Positions 21,548 through 32,653 of a stretch of DNA of 59,569 nucleotides are shown here, one piece after another. The position numbers were made by a program, and so were the translations under genes. Under the pieces are notes generated by a model, which was not told where the DNA came from, ran no database searches, and saw only the letters and a list, made by a program, of their open reading frames with translations. Position 1 is the stretch's first letter. Each line of letters opens with the position of its first letter. This DNA is from Gnetum montanum (Eukaryota > Streptophyta > Gnetopsida > Gnetales > Gnetaceae): positions 87,714 through 147,282 of the forward strand of contig MNCI01018050.1 in NCBI GenBank assembly GCA_015680685.1, in the 5' to 3' direction.

Positions 21548-23305
21548 ATTTTAAACATTCTATTATATGCATCTATGTGATTTAGATTTCAAATTATATG
21601 GTTTAAGCTTTTTCACTCATCTAATATGTAAATTTTAAAAACTTTACTTTTGGTAGTTTCATGATATGTTTTAAAGTAGATGCCTTATGTTAATGTTGAT
21701 GTTGTATTTATTTTTCATATATTTCCTATGAATTTGTTGATATCATGATCTCTATTCTAATTACATAATTTATTTTCTACCATACACATTTTTCAAATTT
21801 CAACTTTCAGTTTAATATTTAATGCTTAATATTTCAAACACAAACTAGACATAATAACGGGCTGCAAGCACTGGTTATGGAACTAGAAAGACATGTTACC
21901 CATTCTTGAAGGAATCCCTTTAACTAAGAACCTTTCTCTATCTTCATACTTCTCCTTTATTCTCTACTTGGAATTATGGTTGATCTTTGGGAGTGATCAT
22001 GAACTCTTGTAGGCCTTACCAAAAGCTCATGATTCAAAGATGTCCTTAGTTAGAACCAAGTCCATCCATATTTAGTGACTTTGCATTGCCATATCCTAAT
22101 CATAATGTGAGATATTTGGTCACACTACTATAAAAACTCCATTAAATTTTAAATTAAGTACATTCATGGTATTTTGGAGGTTTAATAATTTGTTTTACCA
22201 TATTGACTATTCTCAAGTTATTGTACTTCTATAGGAGATGCCCTAGGTGATGATCTCTTTAAACATGTTAATTCAAATGGTGTTACCTAAAGCCAAATTT
22301 ATACATCATTAGTCTCAAAGCTAAGATCATAATTTTATTATTTATTTTCTTATGCTAGATGAATTAGAATAATATTATATTTTTAATATAATATGATCTA
22401 ATATTATATTGTATTATCGCTAGTGATATTTACTAGTGTATTCTAATATTTTTCTTATTCTTATAGTTATGCATCTTAGGGTTTGAACCCTTGACACCTT
22501 ATTACCTATAAGTGTGATACATTGGTATTTTATTTATGTTTGGAATATCATGGTTTAGTTTCTCATAAGTTTGTATATAATATATTGGAACAACCCCCTA
22601 GGTATTAGTGTGATTTCATCTTAGAATTTCCTAGTAATTATACATGCTTAATTATGTCTTATCTATTGTTGGATCCAAAAAATATTAATAATAAGTAAAA
22701 AAATTCAAAGTAAATCACATGCATAATCACTAAGGTAGGAGAAAAAGGTACAAAAATAAATACTAGCATATAATGTCCATTACAATTGATATTACATCAA
22801 GTCCCTTTGATATCCTCTAAATCCTCCTTGTCAACAAAATATTTTATCCTTGAGTAAACAGTAATCTACTTGTATAAGGAAAAATTTTCTTACATGTTAT
22901 CTATCCAAACTAATCAATATTTCCTATACTAAAAGCAAAACTATTTATAGAAGCATTTATCCTGTCTAGGTTCTTTATTTTCATTTAATCATTATTTTAA
23001 TTACCATCATTTTGATTATAAACTTGTTCAACTATAGATTATTTTTTCTATCCTTAACTTTAACATAATTTTTTTCTCAATATTAATATGGCTTTTCTTT
23101 TCTTTGACATTATTTTACTTGAGCAAAAAAGGTCAAATCTTAAACAAATGTCCTTTACAATAATCAAAATTACATAAATTAAGAAAATTATAATATGTAC
23201 ATAGTTGAATGTAAGTCTTTATGCTTGCATATAATACCAATTTTTTTTCAATTAAGAGGATAGATTTTATCAAAAAAACATCTACAAGAACCAAATGGTA
23301 CAAAC
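21548..23305. other. AT-rich flank between elements A and F
   Basis: No gene was recognised. At 21833-22010 there is a fragment similar to the post-pol region of A (annotated separately). Around 22380-22430 there is a TAATATTA-rich stretch. The rest is low-complexity AT-rich DNA. Confidence 0.5.
21833..22010 (+). mobile_element. Stray fragment of an A-like post-pol region
   Basis: GGTTATGGAACTAGAAAGAC and ATGTTACCCA match 9640-9690 of A, and the following CTAACTAAG...CTTCTCTTTATTCTC order is kept. It starts just after the position of the hairpin. No LTR or end is attached. It may be a remnant of an older element or part of a chimera. Confidence 0.55.
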
Positions 23306-23310
23306 ATAAA
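23306..23310. repeat. Target duplication of F, left copy (ATAAA)
   Basis: ATAAA directly precedes the left LTR; the identical ATAAA follows the right LTR at 29418-29422. Confidence 0.85.
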
Positions 23311-24434
23311 TGTTGACATTAGGGTATGTTAAAATCTTAGAGAAAAAGAAAATGTAGAAATATGTGTTTCTGATAGTAGTCTTTCATGGCTACAAAAGAA
23401 CATGATCACCAAGGACTTCAAATTCAAAATCAAAACTTCAAAAATAAGAGCTAAACTAGAATGAGATCTACGTTGAGATGTCGAAACAAAGGCTAAGTGG
23501 ACAAGACAAGAACATGGATTGAAATGAAGTCTACAAGCTAAAGGAAGATGTTCCAAAGAATTCCAAGATGTTAAAGTATCAAAAAAAATGCCTCAAGGAC
23601 CAAATTTGATTTGTACGATGGACATCTACAACTGAAAATAGACTTTCCACTTGAGACATGGATGTTCAAGGGTAGACGTCTATATTTGGATGCCCACATT
23701 TTTAGGTAGACATCCCTTCTAAATTAAGACTAATTACATGTATATGTCTCTATGTCGAAGTAGATGATCAAACTAGCCATTTAATAGTCATTACATGAAT
23801 TTTGAGGAATTTTTAAAAACTCAAAGGATATAAAACTAAGTGAGATTCTTAGGAAATGCATAAGTACTATTCATTGAAAGATCTATCCTCGGCTATTCAA
23901 AGAGAATTTTTTTTCTTCCTCATTGACCCATCATTTTTATGTATTGTATGTAGTGAGATTAATTTATAAGGACTCTGTAAATCAAGTTACACTCTCTCCT
24001 CAACCTTTTTCTTTCTTTATTTGTAGCCCTATGGAGTTGATGTGCTTCTTGAGGAAAGGCAACTTTGCTAAGCTTGTCAAGACTTGGTGAGGTTAAGTCA
24101 TTTTGTAGTGACAAAACAATCCAATGTAGAGCTCACATTTGTAAAGGTTGTGGGATCCTTTAAACCACATTTGATCTTGTTGGGACCTTATGAGATTGAG
24201 TGATTTCATAGAGACAAAACACTCCAAAGTGAATTTTAAATCTTCTAAATATTTTCATCCCCTTTAAACCACATTTTCTAAGGAACAAAGTCCAAAGATG
24301 TGCATGGATTCTCTTCTCTAAGTGTGAAGGTACCCAAGCTGGGAAACCATGTGAAAATTATGTTTGATTTTGGTTGCTACTATGATTTTAATTGGAGAAC
24401 TTATTCAACCCTTCTTCTAAGTTCTTGATCCTCA
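23311..24434 (+). repeat. 5' LTR of element F
   Basis: It begins TGTTGACATTAGGG and ends GATCCTCA, two bases before the PBS. The U3 includes iterated TAGACATC-like motifs (GGACATCTA near 23620, TAGACGTC at 23673-23680, TAGACATC at 23707-23714) ahead of a TATA-like GGATATAAAAC near 23826. It is about 1124 bp. Confidence 0.87.
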
Positions 24435-24436
24435 AG

Positions 24437-24448
24437 TGGTATCAAAGC
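24437..24448 (+). other. Primer-binding site of F (tRNA-iMet)
   Basis: TGGTATCAAAGC differs by one transition from the initiator-Met PBS TGGTATCAGAGC common in plant copia elements, and starts two bases after the LTR. Confidence 0.9.
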
Positions 24449-24473
24449 CCAATGCTCTCAAGTTTGAGAGTAG

Positions 24474-26270
24474 ATGATGGATGGAAAATCTTACACCAAG
24501 CCACTGATGTTCGATGGGATTGACTTTGCATATTGGAAGAAAGAATCCAAGAATTCTTTGAGTCCTTGAAATTTGAAGTCTAGAAGTTAATTCTTGAAGG
24601 CTACACACCATCCATCAATAGCACCACAAGAATACTCAAGCCACGAAGCAAATGAGTTTCAGAAAAATAAGATAAGTTCATGTTTAACTCAAAACCTAAA
24701 AATTGCCTTTATTGTGCCTTGAGTAAATCTTAATTTAATAGAATAGCTATCTATAAAACCACAAAAGAAATTTGGGAAACTCTAGAGGAAACTTATGAGG
24801 GTACTTCCATTATCAAATAATCTAAGCTTCTAGTATTGCAAAGTAAATATGACAAGCTTAAAATGGAAAAAGGAGAGAAAATCAAAGATTATTTCTCTAG
24901 AGCTAATGACTTAGTAGTAGTCATACAGGGGATGGACAAGGACATCCCAAAATTTGATGTGATTATAAAAATGATTAGAACTTTTCAACCCAAGTTTATA
25001 TTGAAAGTCATAGCCAAGGAAGAAATTAGAGATTTTTTTGTGCTAAAATTTCAAAAGCTTTAAAGTGCTTTTATTGGTTATAAGATCGCATAAGTAAAGG
25101 AGCAATAAAATAAAAGCTCATCATCCTTAAATATTCATCAAAGGAGAAGGAGCTAGTTCAGAAAGAAGAAAATAGTGAAAATGAACTAGCCCTTCTATTA
25201 AGAAAGTTCAAATACTTCTTGCAAGAAAAGAAAGATGCTTCAATCAACCAAGGCCCAATCAATCTAGCATAAAAGGTAGAGAAAAGGTAAGAATTTTAAC
25301 AATTCAAATATTAATGCATGTTATATATAATGTTAGGTTTGTTGTTGAAGAGGCCTTGTGGCCTTCGAATGTCCTAGTGCTAGTAGGATTAAAAAAGGAG
25401 ATTAATTCGAAGCTAAGTCCAAAAAGAAAAACTTCTACACTAGCTATAGTGAAGAACAAAGTATAGAGGAAATAGAAAATGCACAAGATTCACATCTCAT
25501 TTGCATGGCACTTATAGAGGATGATGATAGAACAACTGAAGATGATGATCAAACAATAGAAACAAATGAAGAAATGTATGATCTATTATGTAATGAACTT
25601 TTTCCCTTTCAAAGTCTTTGTATCAAACTAAAGAAGTCTCTAAAAGATAAGGACTAAGAATTATCTCAACTCAACATAAAATATTTATATCTCTCACAAG
25701 AAAAATCATACCTATGGGCTAAAACTCAAAGACTAACCTTATCTTATGAGAAGACTAAAAAAGAACTTACAGATACAAAACTTATGAATGAGAAACTTGT
25801 CAAAGGAAAAGAATCCCATAACATTATTCTAGAAGAAGAAAGAGATCCACCTGATAAAAGTGGGCTAGGATTTTGTTGATAAGAAGAAGTATCAACAAAC
25901 ACTTCATCCAAACAAAAGGATGCACTAACGTTAGAAGTATTAACAAGTGCTTCTTCCAAAAAAAATGAGAACTCCAAGGTTTGACCATTTTACCCAAAGT
26001 AGAACAACTATATGTTATTATTGTGGTAAATTTTGGCATGAGAAAACAAATTATAATTTAAAATATCACCACATGAGTACTTGGTCATATCATATGACTC
26101 CTTGCTCTTATCCAAAAGTTCCTAGAAAGAAAATATTTCAGGATAAAAGGTAGTAAAAGATAAATCAAAAGGGTAAGGAAAGTAAAAAAGTGTGGAGGAT
26201 TAAACAAAAAGAAGAATATGAAAAAACTCTTACCAAGAATTTTCTGAAGTTAAGTTAGAGTTTGTAAATA
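24474..26270 (+). pseudogene. gag: Element F gag relic (copia type)
   Basis: From ATG at 24474 the frame gives MMDGKSYTKPLMFDGIDFAY and WKK, the N-terminal signature of plant copia gag (DUF4219-like), with a frame change soon after. The middle carries LQSKYDKLKMEKGEKIKDYF and RTFQPKFILKVIAKEE, a UBN2-type capsid pattern (24836-25063). A disrupted first knuckle lies near 25320-25380. A Lys/Glu-rich coiled-coil stretch covers about 25620-25850, and a second knuckle, ICYYCGKFWHEKTNY (C-x2-C-x4-H-x4, last Cys changed to Tyr), lies near 26010-26055. Several stops and shifts break it. Role of the family: capsid. Confidence 0.75.
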
Positions 26271-26985
26271 TAAGAAATTTGCATTGAAAAAGGAGGAACC
26301 TCAAAAGGAGAACCTCATTTCCAATCTCCATCACATTCATGATTTCTCATCAACAAACAAGGTAAGTAGAGGTAAGTTTTCAATTTTTTGTCTTACCTAA
26401 AATTCTTCTAGGTTTATCCCTAAAAATTCCCATGCTTTAGAATAGACATTTCACTACCAAAATAGACATCCATTAATAGACATCTCTAGTTATGAATGGA
26501 CATCCATTTAAGTACTTCTAGACTTAGGATAGATGTTCACCTATTAAGATAGATGTCCATCTCCATGAGAAAAACCCTCAGCATCCATGGTTATTTAAAG
26601 AAATTCTTTCTCTTTTTCCTCATTTCTTATCATCCAAGCTTAGATGTCAAAGAGCAGTTGACCAAAGCTTCCTCCAATCATGTATATCAACATATTTTCT
26701 CCTTGATCCATGGCTTAAAAAATTGGAACATCAAAAGATCCTCCATGCAAGGGCAAGAAGGAAAAGGAAACATCACCAAGTAAAGTAAGCTCTTATCTAC
26801 CTCAATTTCACTCTAATGATGTTCAACATCATTTTGAGAAACATGTTGGGGATGTTTATCAAAGAAAGAGTTTTTGGGCATCCTGTTCTCATTAGTCAAC
26901 TGATCAGATAGTTAGGGCTTCTCATATCATACATGCTCTTATTTAAAGACAAGAGCAATCTTAGTGAATTTTTAGAAAAGAGGAG
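26271..26985 (+). promoter_or_regulatory. Element F internal region with U3-like motif array
   Basis: TAGACATT or TAGACATC occur at 26443-26450, 26463-26470 and 26477-26484, then GGACATCC near 26499 and reversed GATGTTCA/GATGTCCA near 26532 and 26553. The same words crowd the U3 of both F LTRs (23673, 23707, 28600, 28688, 28722). A TATA-like GTTATTTAAAG follows near 26590, about 500 bases ahead of the open frame at 27095. A purine run AAAAAGGAGGAAC near 26286 resembles the element's PPT. Function as an internal promoter is inference. Confidence 0.35.
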
Positions 26986-27475
26986 CACCACATAGATAAA
27001 GCTCAAACTTCTATCCTCTAGACCTTAGAAAGCTAGGAGGAAGTAAGCCTCATCTCCATCCAAGGACTCTCCTCAACTTAGGAGATTCAAGTCCATGATT
27101 TCTTTAGTCCAAATATCTTCAACCCTCAAGAAGGAACTAAAGAAATTTGCAAACATCTTTGGAATGACTGGCAGAAACATCTCTTACCTTCATAAGAGAA
27201 TGGATGTTGCAGGAGTACCTGAACTAGTAGATGGACATCAGTTCATCAAAATCACCACTCCTCCTATATCTAATGAGAAGGAGGCAAATCCTACTTTTTC
27301 CAAAAATTCTGCTATAGTTAAGCCATCTCAAGGTTATGACTTAGGAAATGAATCTAACTCTAAGGAACTCATAGCATCATCAGCATGCATCCAAGGGAAG
27401 TCCATTTATCATCATGATCAACTTAGACCCAATTCTTGTGCTCATGAAGATATTCCTCAATCCTTTGAGCAATAA
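26985..27475 (+). CDS. Element F accessory open frame, unknown function
   Basis: The frame is open from MISLVQISSTLKKELKKFAN (ATG at 27095) to TAA at 27473-27475, 126 codons, and coding-like sequence with one stop extends upstream (SSPSKDSPQLRRFKSM). The protein is polar, with basic and Ser/Pro-rich parts (KITTPPISNEKEANPTFSKN), and has no recognised domain, signal peptide or membrane segment. It occupies the place where pol would lie in an autonomous copia element. It may be an accessory ORF or a scrap of captured host sequence. It is the least damaged frame in F. Confidence 0.35.
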
Positions 27476-28284
27476 GCAATGGGTAGCATTTTAGAGTTGC
27501 ATCACATTGGGGATTAGGTGATCCTATTACTTATGAGAAGAAGGATGCTTCCCCTTCCTCACAGTAGGCTCCATTGCACAACACTTCATCATCGTAGTTT
27601 CGAGTAAAGCTTTGTCCCTGATGAGACCCTATCAAGGTACCTTCATCTAATGATGAAGAAGATGATTCTTGTGTCTCCAACATCAGTACTAACAATGATG
27701 ATGATGAATAGGAGATATATAGACATATAGATCCTCTCGTGCAATAGCTAACTCTGATGATGACACTCAGGTTAGTGATTAAATACTCTTGCTAGATTTA
27801 TCCTCTTAATTATGTCCAAAAAGAGGAAGATTTTTTGGCATGCCTTTCTTTCCATGTGTATGGACAACATGTTTATTTATGTATGTGGTCAGCTGTGTTT
27901 TCTACTTATTTGGGATAGTATGTAATAGCAGGCTATATTATGTAGATAGGTTTTACCTTTGGACAATTTATGAGTAGCTTATGATGTTATCAGTCTCTCT
28001 TGTGAATACATGTGATTAGGACCAATGGATTTGATCCTTTATATTCTTTCCTCTCATATCCTATGCTACCATTGAAATACTTATATATCTTTTTGTCTTA
28101 TATATAGATGTATATATAATAACCCATTTGGTCATGAAAGCTATTAGGTATATGATGTTGCTCTTTTTATGATATATCTTTGGAGACAAGTTGTGATATG
28201 TCAATTATGAAGCTAGATTATGTTTGTGCTTTTATTGTTATTAGAAAAGGTACTAACCTATGTTCTTAACTTTTGGACATCACT
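27476..28284 (+). other. Element F 3' untranslated part
   Basis: AT-rich, with a GATGATGATGAA-like stretch near 27690-27710 and a short TATATAGATGTATATATA run near 28103. No domain was recognised. Confidence 0.5.
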
Positions 28285-28297
28285 AAAAAGGAGAAGG
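28285..28297 (+). other. Polypurine tract of F
   Basis: AAAAAGGAGAAGG directly abuts the 3' LTR, as expected for a copia PPT. Confidence 0.75.
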
Positions 28298-29417
28298 TTA
28301 TTGACCTTTTTGTATGTCAAAAGTTTAGAGAAAATGGAAAATGTAGAAAAATGCATTTGTGATAGTAGTCTCTCAAGGCCACGAAAGAACATGATGAGCA
28401 AGGACTTTAAATCCAAAATCAAGACTTCAAAAAAGAGAGATAAACTAGAACAAGATCTACCTTGAGATGTCAAATGAAGACTAAGTGGACAAGGCAAGAA
28501 TGTTGATGGAAACAAAGTCTACAAGCTAAATGAATATGTTCTAAAGGATGCTAGGATGCTAAAATGAAATTCCTTAAGCACCAAGCTTGATTTGCAAGAT
28601 AGACATCTACAATTGACAATAAACATCCCACTTGAGAAATGCATGTCCAAGGATAGAAGTCTACATGTGGATGTTCACATTTTCATGTAGACGTCCCTCC
28701 TAAATTGAGGCTAATTACAAATAGACATCTCTACTTCAAAGTAGATGAAAAAACTAGCCATTTATTAGCTATTGCATGAATTATGAGGAATTTTTGAAAA
28801 CTCAAAGGGTATAAGACTAAGTGGAATTCTTAGAAAATGTGCAAGTATTGTTCATTGAAAGATCTATCCTTGGCTACTCAAAGAGAATTTATTTTTGTTC
28901 CTCATTGATTCATCATTTGTCAATATTGTATGTAGTGAGCTTCAATTACAAGGACTAGATAAATCAAGTTACACTCTCTCCTTAATGTTTTTCTTCCTTT
29001 CTTTGTAGAATTGTGGGGTTGATTTACCTCTTGTGGGAAGGCATCTTCGTTGAGCTTGTCAAGACCTTGTAAGTTTGAGTGGTTTTGTAATAAAAAAACA
29101 CTTTGATGTGGAACTCGGGTTTTTAAGGATTGTGGGATTCTTTAAACTACATTTTGAACTTGTTGAGCGCTTGTAGGGCTAAGTGATATTGCAGCAACAA
29201 AACACTCCAAAGTAGAGCTCAATTTTTGTAAAGGATGTGATGCCCATTAAATCACATTTTCTAAGGAGTAAAGTCTAGAGGTATGCATGGATTGTACCCT
29301 CCAAGCATTGAGGTACCTAAGGTGGGGAACCACGTAAAAATTTTGTTTGATTTTGATGGCTACTACGATTTTAATTGGGGAACTTATTCAACCCCCCTTC
29401 TAAGTTCTCGATCCTTA
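28298..29417 (+). repeat. 3' LTR of element F
   Basis: It aligns along its length with 23311-24434, e.g. GATAGTAGTCTCTCAAGGCC against GATAGTAGTCTTTCATGGCT. The ends have mutated (TTATTGAC for TGTTGAC, CCTTA for CCTCA). TAGACATC is at 28600-28607 and 28722-28729, TAGACGTC at 28688-28695. Confidence 0.87.
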
Positions 29418-29422
29418 ATAAA
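29418..29422. repeat. Target duplication of F, right copy (ATAAA)
   Basis: Identical to 23306-23310. Confidence 0.85.
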
Positions 29423-31193
29423 TTTTATATGCTTAATGAAATCATGAAGACTAATAATTTTCTTCTTAGCTTTCTAAAAAATTAGTGAAAGATTAAATAA
29501 CTCAAAAAAACATGGAACATTAGAATATTCTTTAGATTGGACATCAAAATTAAACATTCACTTACTAATAATCAACATTGCATGCTTATATATATATAAA
29601 ATCTTATATCTAGGACACACTGCACTATTGAAGTAATACCTAGCTTAGCAAGTAGAAAAAAATTAGAATAATACCTAGCTTAAATGACATAAATACCGTG
29701 CTTTTATATCATATCATTTAACTACAAATCAAAACTTTTATCATGATGTAGGTAATCCAAAATTTGAATGAACACATATCATGATATAAGATTAACTACT
29801 AATAACTACTGTACATCACAAGAGAAAATAAAATTAGGTGTTTTAGTTGCATCATCATTACTAAAAGAAGACGTCACATAATTTGACACACCAAATTGTA
29901 AATCTGCATTATAAGAATCAACAAAAATTTTTGCATTCATAGAAGATGTACAAATTTTTGGTATCAATTAAAAGAATTTGAAAGTACTTTAGAATATCTC
30001 TTAGGAGAATTCTACAAATATCAAATCTACTAGAGAAAAATAAATGATAAATATATAATGAATGTAGAACTCCAACTAGTAAGCTCTTATCTAACTATTT
30101 TATTATATCTTGATGAAATGCTTCGTAGGGTTTAAACCTTAGACCTTGCTCTCATTATATGTCTTGAAATTATTCTTACTATATTTTCTTTCTTGATTAT
30201 TATATTTTTATATTTGTTAATGGTTGGTGCTTCTTGTGAAGGATAGGTTGAAAGATGATGGTAGCTCATTATTCGTATTTTATAATTATTTATATTATGT
30301 TAAAGTTTTTTGAATAATGCAATTATATGCTCTAAAGACATGGTGAATATTTAATAAGGTTAACTATCCCAGAATTAATTTTTCATGTCTCTCTCTCTCT
30401 CTCATGGTTATGCATAGCAAATCTCTTGGAGGTTTCTAAATATGAACTTATTCTTTCTTGATGAAAGTTATACTTTCATCTAATCTTCTATTATAGAGAA
30501 AATGTTTCTTCTTTCATGACTTTTTTCTAATGCTCATCCATTTTAAAAGCTATCATTCTAATTATTCTTATTCTGCAATGCTAATTGTTATTTGTTGTTC
30601 TTATTTTCATCATCAATCTTATTTCATAATTTCTCCAATTTTTTATTTCCTTGCTATCTTTTTTGGCTTTTTGCATCATCATCTTTCTATGATAATAGTG
30701 ATAATGATGTCACGAGACATGGCAACAAAAGTTGCAATAAATCTAAGAGTAATAATGGAATTTCCACATTTTTTTCAAGTAGCATGAAATAAATGACATT
30801 TAATGAAGATGAAAACATCTGAAGATAGTGGCTAGCAGCAATTTTAGATGTTTTCAAGCATGTTCAAAATATTAAAAGCTAGGAAATAATGATTACATTA
30901 CTGATATTGGCTAGTTGGTCATGAAATTTGACTTAAAGAATTCATCCATCAACCTAGCAGCATATAGTCAATATTCATATGTTTTCATTAACTCACATGA
31001 TTTGCAAGAAGGAAACTAATATGGGAATGGCTGATTAGTCATGGTAAGTCAACTTCAAAGTTAGCCTATCAACTTAATGACATGTAGTTAGTATCAAACT
31101 TTAATTAGGGTGATAATGAGGATCTAGGACTTAGGGTAGTTATAGGATTAAAACTAATCATATATGTAAAACAATAGTTGAATATTAATGAGG
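29423..31193. other. AT-rich flank between F and C
   Basis: No gene or element end was recognised. A short (CT)n run lies at about 30388-30404. A phrase AGGGTTTAAACCTTAGACC near 30127 resembles ones near 22478 and 40050, perhaps a worn common repeat. Confidence 0.5.
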
Positions 31194-31198
31194 ATGGT
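31194..31198. repeat. Target duplication of C, left copy (ATGGT)
   Basis: Identical to ATGGT at 36935-36939 on the other side of C. Confidence 0.85.
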
Positions 31199-32074
31199 TG
31201 ATGAGTGGTGAGGTACCTCTACACTCAACCATACGAATATGAGCATTCATGCATGATCCAGTCGAACTCTGCGGACAGGCTAGTTGTGGTATCTAGATAG
31301 TTACACATTGATCGTAGTTCATTGTCTTCCCACCTAGACTAGTATTTGCTTTATCACGTATGGTTTAGTCTAGAGCGAGGTGTATGATGTGATCCTAAAC
31401 TAGTGCTACTCCTAGAGACAATGGAAAATAATCTTAATTAAACTAATAAGCAATAGAAAATGAAGTCTAACCTAGCCTAAGTATGATGAGCATCTATCCC
31501 TTAATCATCCACACACATCTTGGACCTCGTGCATGACTACTACTGGGATTACCAAGCATAGATCCTAGGTACGCTACTGGGTTACCAAGTAGTCACACTT
31601 AAATGCTCGTGATTAAGTCATACTCATTCCGCATTTAACAACAAGAATAGTAAATGATGATAAAGAAATATTAACTAAGAAAATAATAAATAAAAATAAC
31701 AATTAAATAATTAAGCTAGGTGAATGCTGCAATGATGAAGTAATCTCGATCTTTATTTTCAATCATGTGCATGTCCAAGTACATCACACTCGAATAAAGG
31801 TGTTGTACAATTACAAGCATCACACTATGGGCATGCACTTGGGAAAATAATCTAACTCCTACAGAAACAAAATGCAAGGGCTTTGCCACAACTAAAATAT
31901 GGATGCCTAGGTATAGAGGAGAGGACTTATTTATAGGCTAAAACAGGCCCTACGTAAATGGGGCCACGTCAATGCATGGAGGGATGCGTCGACGGGGCCG
32001 CGTTGATGCGGCTGCATATACAGGGCCCCGTATACGTAGCCTAGTCGACACATCGACTATATAGCGCTTCATCA
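31199..32074 (-). repeat. 3' LTR of element C
   Basis: It aligns with the other C LTR nearly throughout. Sense ends are TGATGAAGCGC and CACTCATCA. The U3 is CpG-rich for this window (GTCGAC, CGCGTTGATGCGGC, GGGCCCC). TATA-like TATAAATAAGT lies at about 31926-31936 on the minus strand. Confidence 0.9.
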
Positions 32075-32090
32075 TACCCCCACAACTAAG
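32075..32090 (-). other. Polypurine tract of C
   Basis: On the minus strand, CTTAGTTGTGGGGGTA directly precedes the 3' LTR; D has TTAGTCATGGGGGTA in the same place. Confidence 0.8.
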
Positions 32091-32239
32091 TAAAAACTTG
32101 TCCTCGAGTCAAAGAAGGTGAGGAACAAGCTCAATTGAATACACAGTGGATAGGTATGGGTTTATTGATTGACTAGAAATTTATTCATGCCGCAATGGAG
32201 ATTTAAAAAAAATTTGGACACAGACATAAAAGACAAAAC

Positions 32240-32653
32240 TTGTGGAACTCATGGGGTTCCCGGTAGTGGTGGCTTCTCCATGGGTGCCTTTCCTTTGTCC
32301 TGTGCATCAGGACATTTCTCCTCTTCTATTTGAGGATTATGAGCCATCCATGCTGATGTTCCAATGTTTGATGGAGTCAACTCTTTTCATGGACACAGTA
32401 GCTACGGGAACACTTGATTGGCCTTGACATGCCATGCCACAAATAGTTGTCATTTCTCTTCATAGGCTCGGGCCCTAACCTCTCCTCCCTTTTCTTGGAT
32501 AGATTATGTAGTAATAGGAGTTTCATGATGGATGCTGAATGATTTCCTTCTGCTCCACATGTTCTACATGCAGTCCTTGGCCACTATCTCCCCCAGGTCA
32601 TTTGGTTGCACCTTGAGAAGGTCCTCCTTGTTGCCTTCTTTTAGGGGCCATCT
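32240..32653 (-). pseudogene. Element C start of the accessory ORF, broken
   Basis: On the minus strand an ATG at 32653 gives MAPKRRQQGGPSQGATK then a stop, followed by HVEHVEQKEIIQHPS. A's accessory ORF begins MAPRLKQP, then EGGSSQL. The similarity supports a true conserved start, with the rest deleted or worn. GATTATAG directly precedes the ATG and could be a splice acceptor, as could GATTACAA in A; inference only. Confidence 0.4.

Larger units (their letters stand above)
23311..29417 (+). mobile_element. Element F: non-autonomous Ty1-copia retrotransposon
   Basis: Long direct repeats (23311-24434 and 28298-29417), a tRNA-iMet PBS, a copia-type gag with zinc knuckle, an adjacent PPT and perfect 5-bp duplications define one full-length element of 6107 bp. 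No protease, integrase, RT or RNase H motif is seen between gag and the 3' LTR, so it needed another element's enzymes. Instead, about 2 kb holds a motif array like its own U3 and a 126-codon open frame. Gag carries stops, so it is now inactive. Confidence 0.85.

Noticed and set aside
1758-21553. Firm target duplication TTTTA for element A
   Set aside because: The right copy is one base away from the LTR end and the word is common in AT-rich DNA, so it is noted only as possible.
22470-22500. GGGTTTGAACCC as a tRNA B-box and possible tRNA gene
   Set aside because: No cloverleaf, A-box or acceptor stem could be found around it.
30530-30792. 85-codon hydrophobic frame between F and C
   Set aside because: AT-rich low-complexity sequence, a second overlapping frame equally open, no domain.
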